Assembly (NCBI GenBank): GCA_022614795.1
Contig: JAKEHX010000406.1
Location: forward strand, 1-5,765
Direction: 5' to 3'
From: Planctomycetaceae bacterium
Lineage (GTDB): Bacteria > Planctomycetota > Planctomycetia > Pirellulales > Pirellulaceae
Length of the DNA stretch: 5,765 nucleotides
The position numbers and the translations under genes were made by a program. Positions 5,736 to 5,765 of the stretch are shown here, piece by piece. Below the pieces are notes generated by a model, which was not told the DNA's origin, searched no databases, and saw only the letters and a program-made list of their open reading frames with translations. The first letter of the stretch is position 1. Every line of letters starts with the position of its first letter.

Positions 5736-5765
5736 TTAAGTCAAACGAATCCGCGGGTCGAGCCA
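5736..5765 (-). CDS. C-terminal end of a DppB/OppB-type ABC permease (partial)
   Basis: The minus strand from the window edge reads WLDPRIRLT and then TAA (5736-5738). DppB/OppB-family permeases typically end in a LDPRIR motif, and a DppB gene is the usual neighbour just before a DppC gene. Only nine codons are visible, so the call rests on this tail and on the gene order. It would pair with the DppC-type protein to form the membrane channel. About 50 bases, filled by two hairpins, separate it from the next start, which is wider than the tight spacing common in such operons. Confidence 0.72.
   Translation of the reverse strand, partial: WLDPRIRLT

Overview
The window has about 60% G+C and holds three complete protein genes plus the last nine codons of a fourth. 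All gaps between genes are studded with small palindromes. The gene content, the G+C and the style of these intergenic hairpin repeats, which I recall from Pirellula-like genomes, suggest a planctomycete (Planctomycetota). This is an inference; no rRNA or marker gene is present to confirm it.

Layout. Bases 41-820 (+) encode a classical short-chain dehydrogenase/reductase. It converges on a large minus-strand gene (896-4135) for a single-chain MmeI-like (Type IIL) restriction-modification enzyme, which carries nuclease, helical spacer, N6-adenine methyltransferase and target-recognition parts in one protein. Between the two stop codons lies a double palindrome (817-899) that contains both TAG stops. 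Bases 4136-4808 form a gap of about 670 bases with no convincing gene. It holds a possible promoter for the restriction-modification gene, one perfect hairpin, a 34-base imperfect palindrome, phased A-tracts, and an inverted pair of near-identical hairpins (4700-4810). Bases 4809-5684 (-) encode a DppC/OppC-type ABC transporter permease. Just upstream of it, 5736-5765 (-) is the C-terminal tail of its DppB/OppB-type partner, so this is the end of a peptide (or nickel/opine class) importer operon. The two permease genes are separated by two further hairpins.

How the parts relate. The two permeases would form one membrane channel. The restriction-modification enzyme acts alone, as defence against foreign DNA with self-protection in the same chain. 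The dehydrogenase has no visible functional link to either. The least ordinary feature is the repeat landscape: six perfect hairpins, each with 8-9 bp arms and a 3-base loop, plus one longer composite. Two sites form inverted doublets resembling REPINs, and all three complete genes have stop codons overlapping such a doublet. One doublet shows a compensatory base-pair change between its two copies. No previously undescribed protein system is evident.
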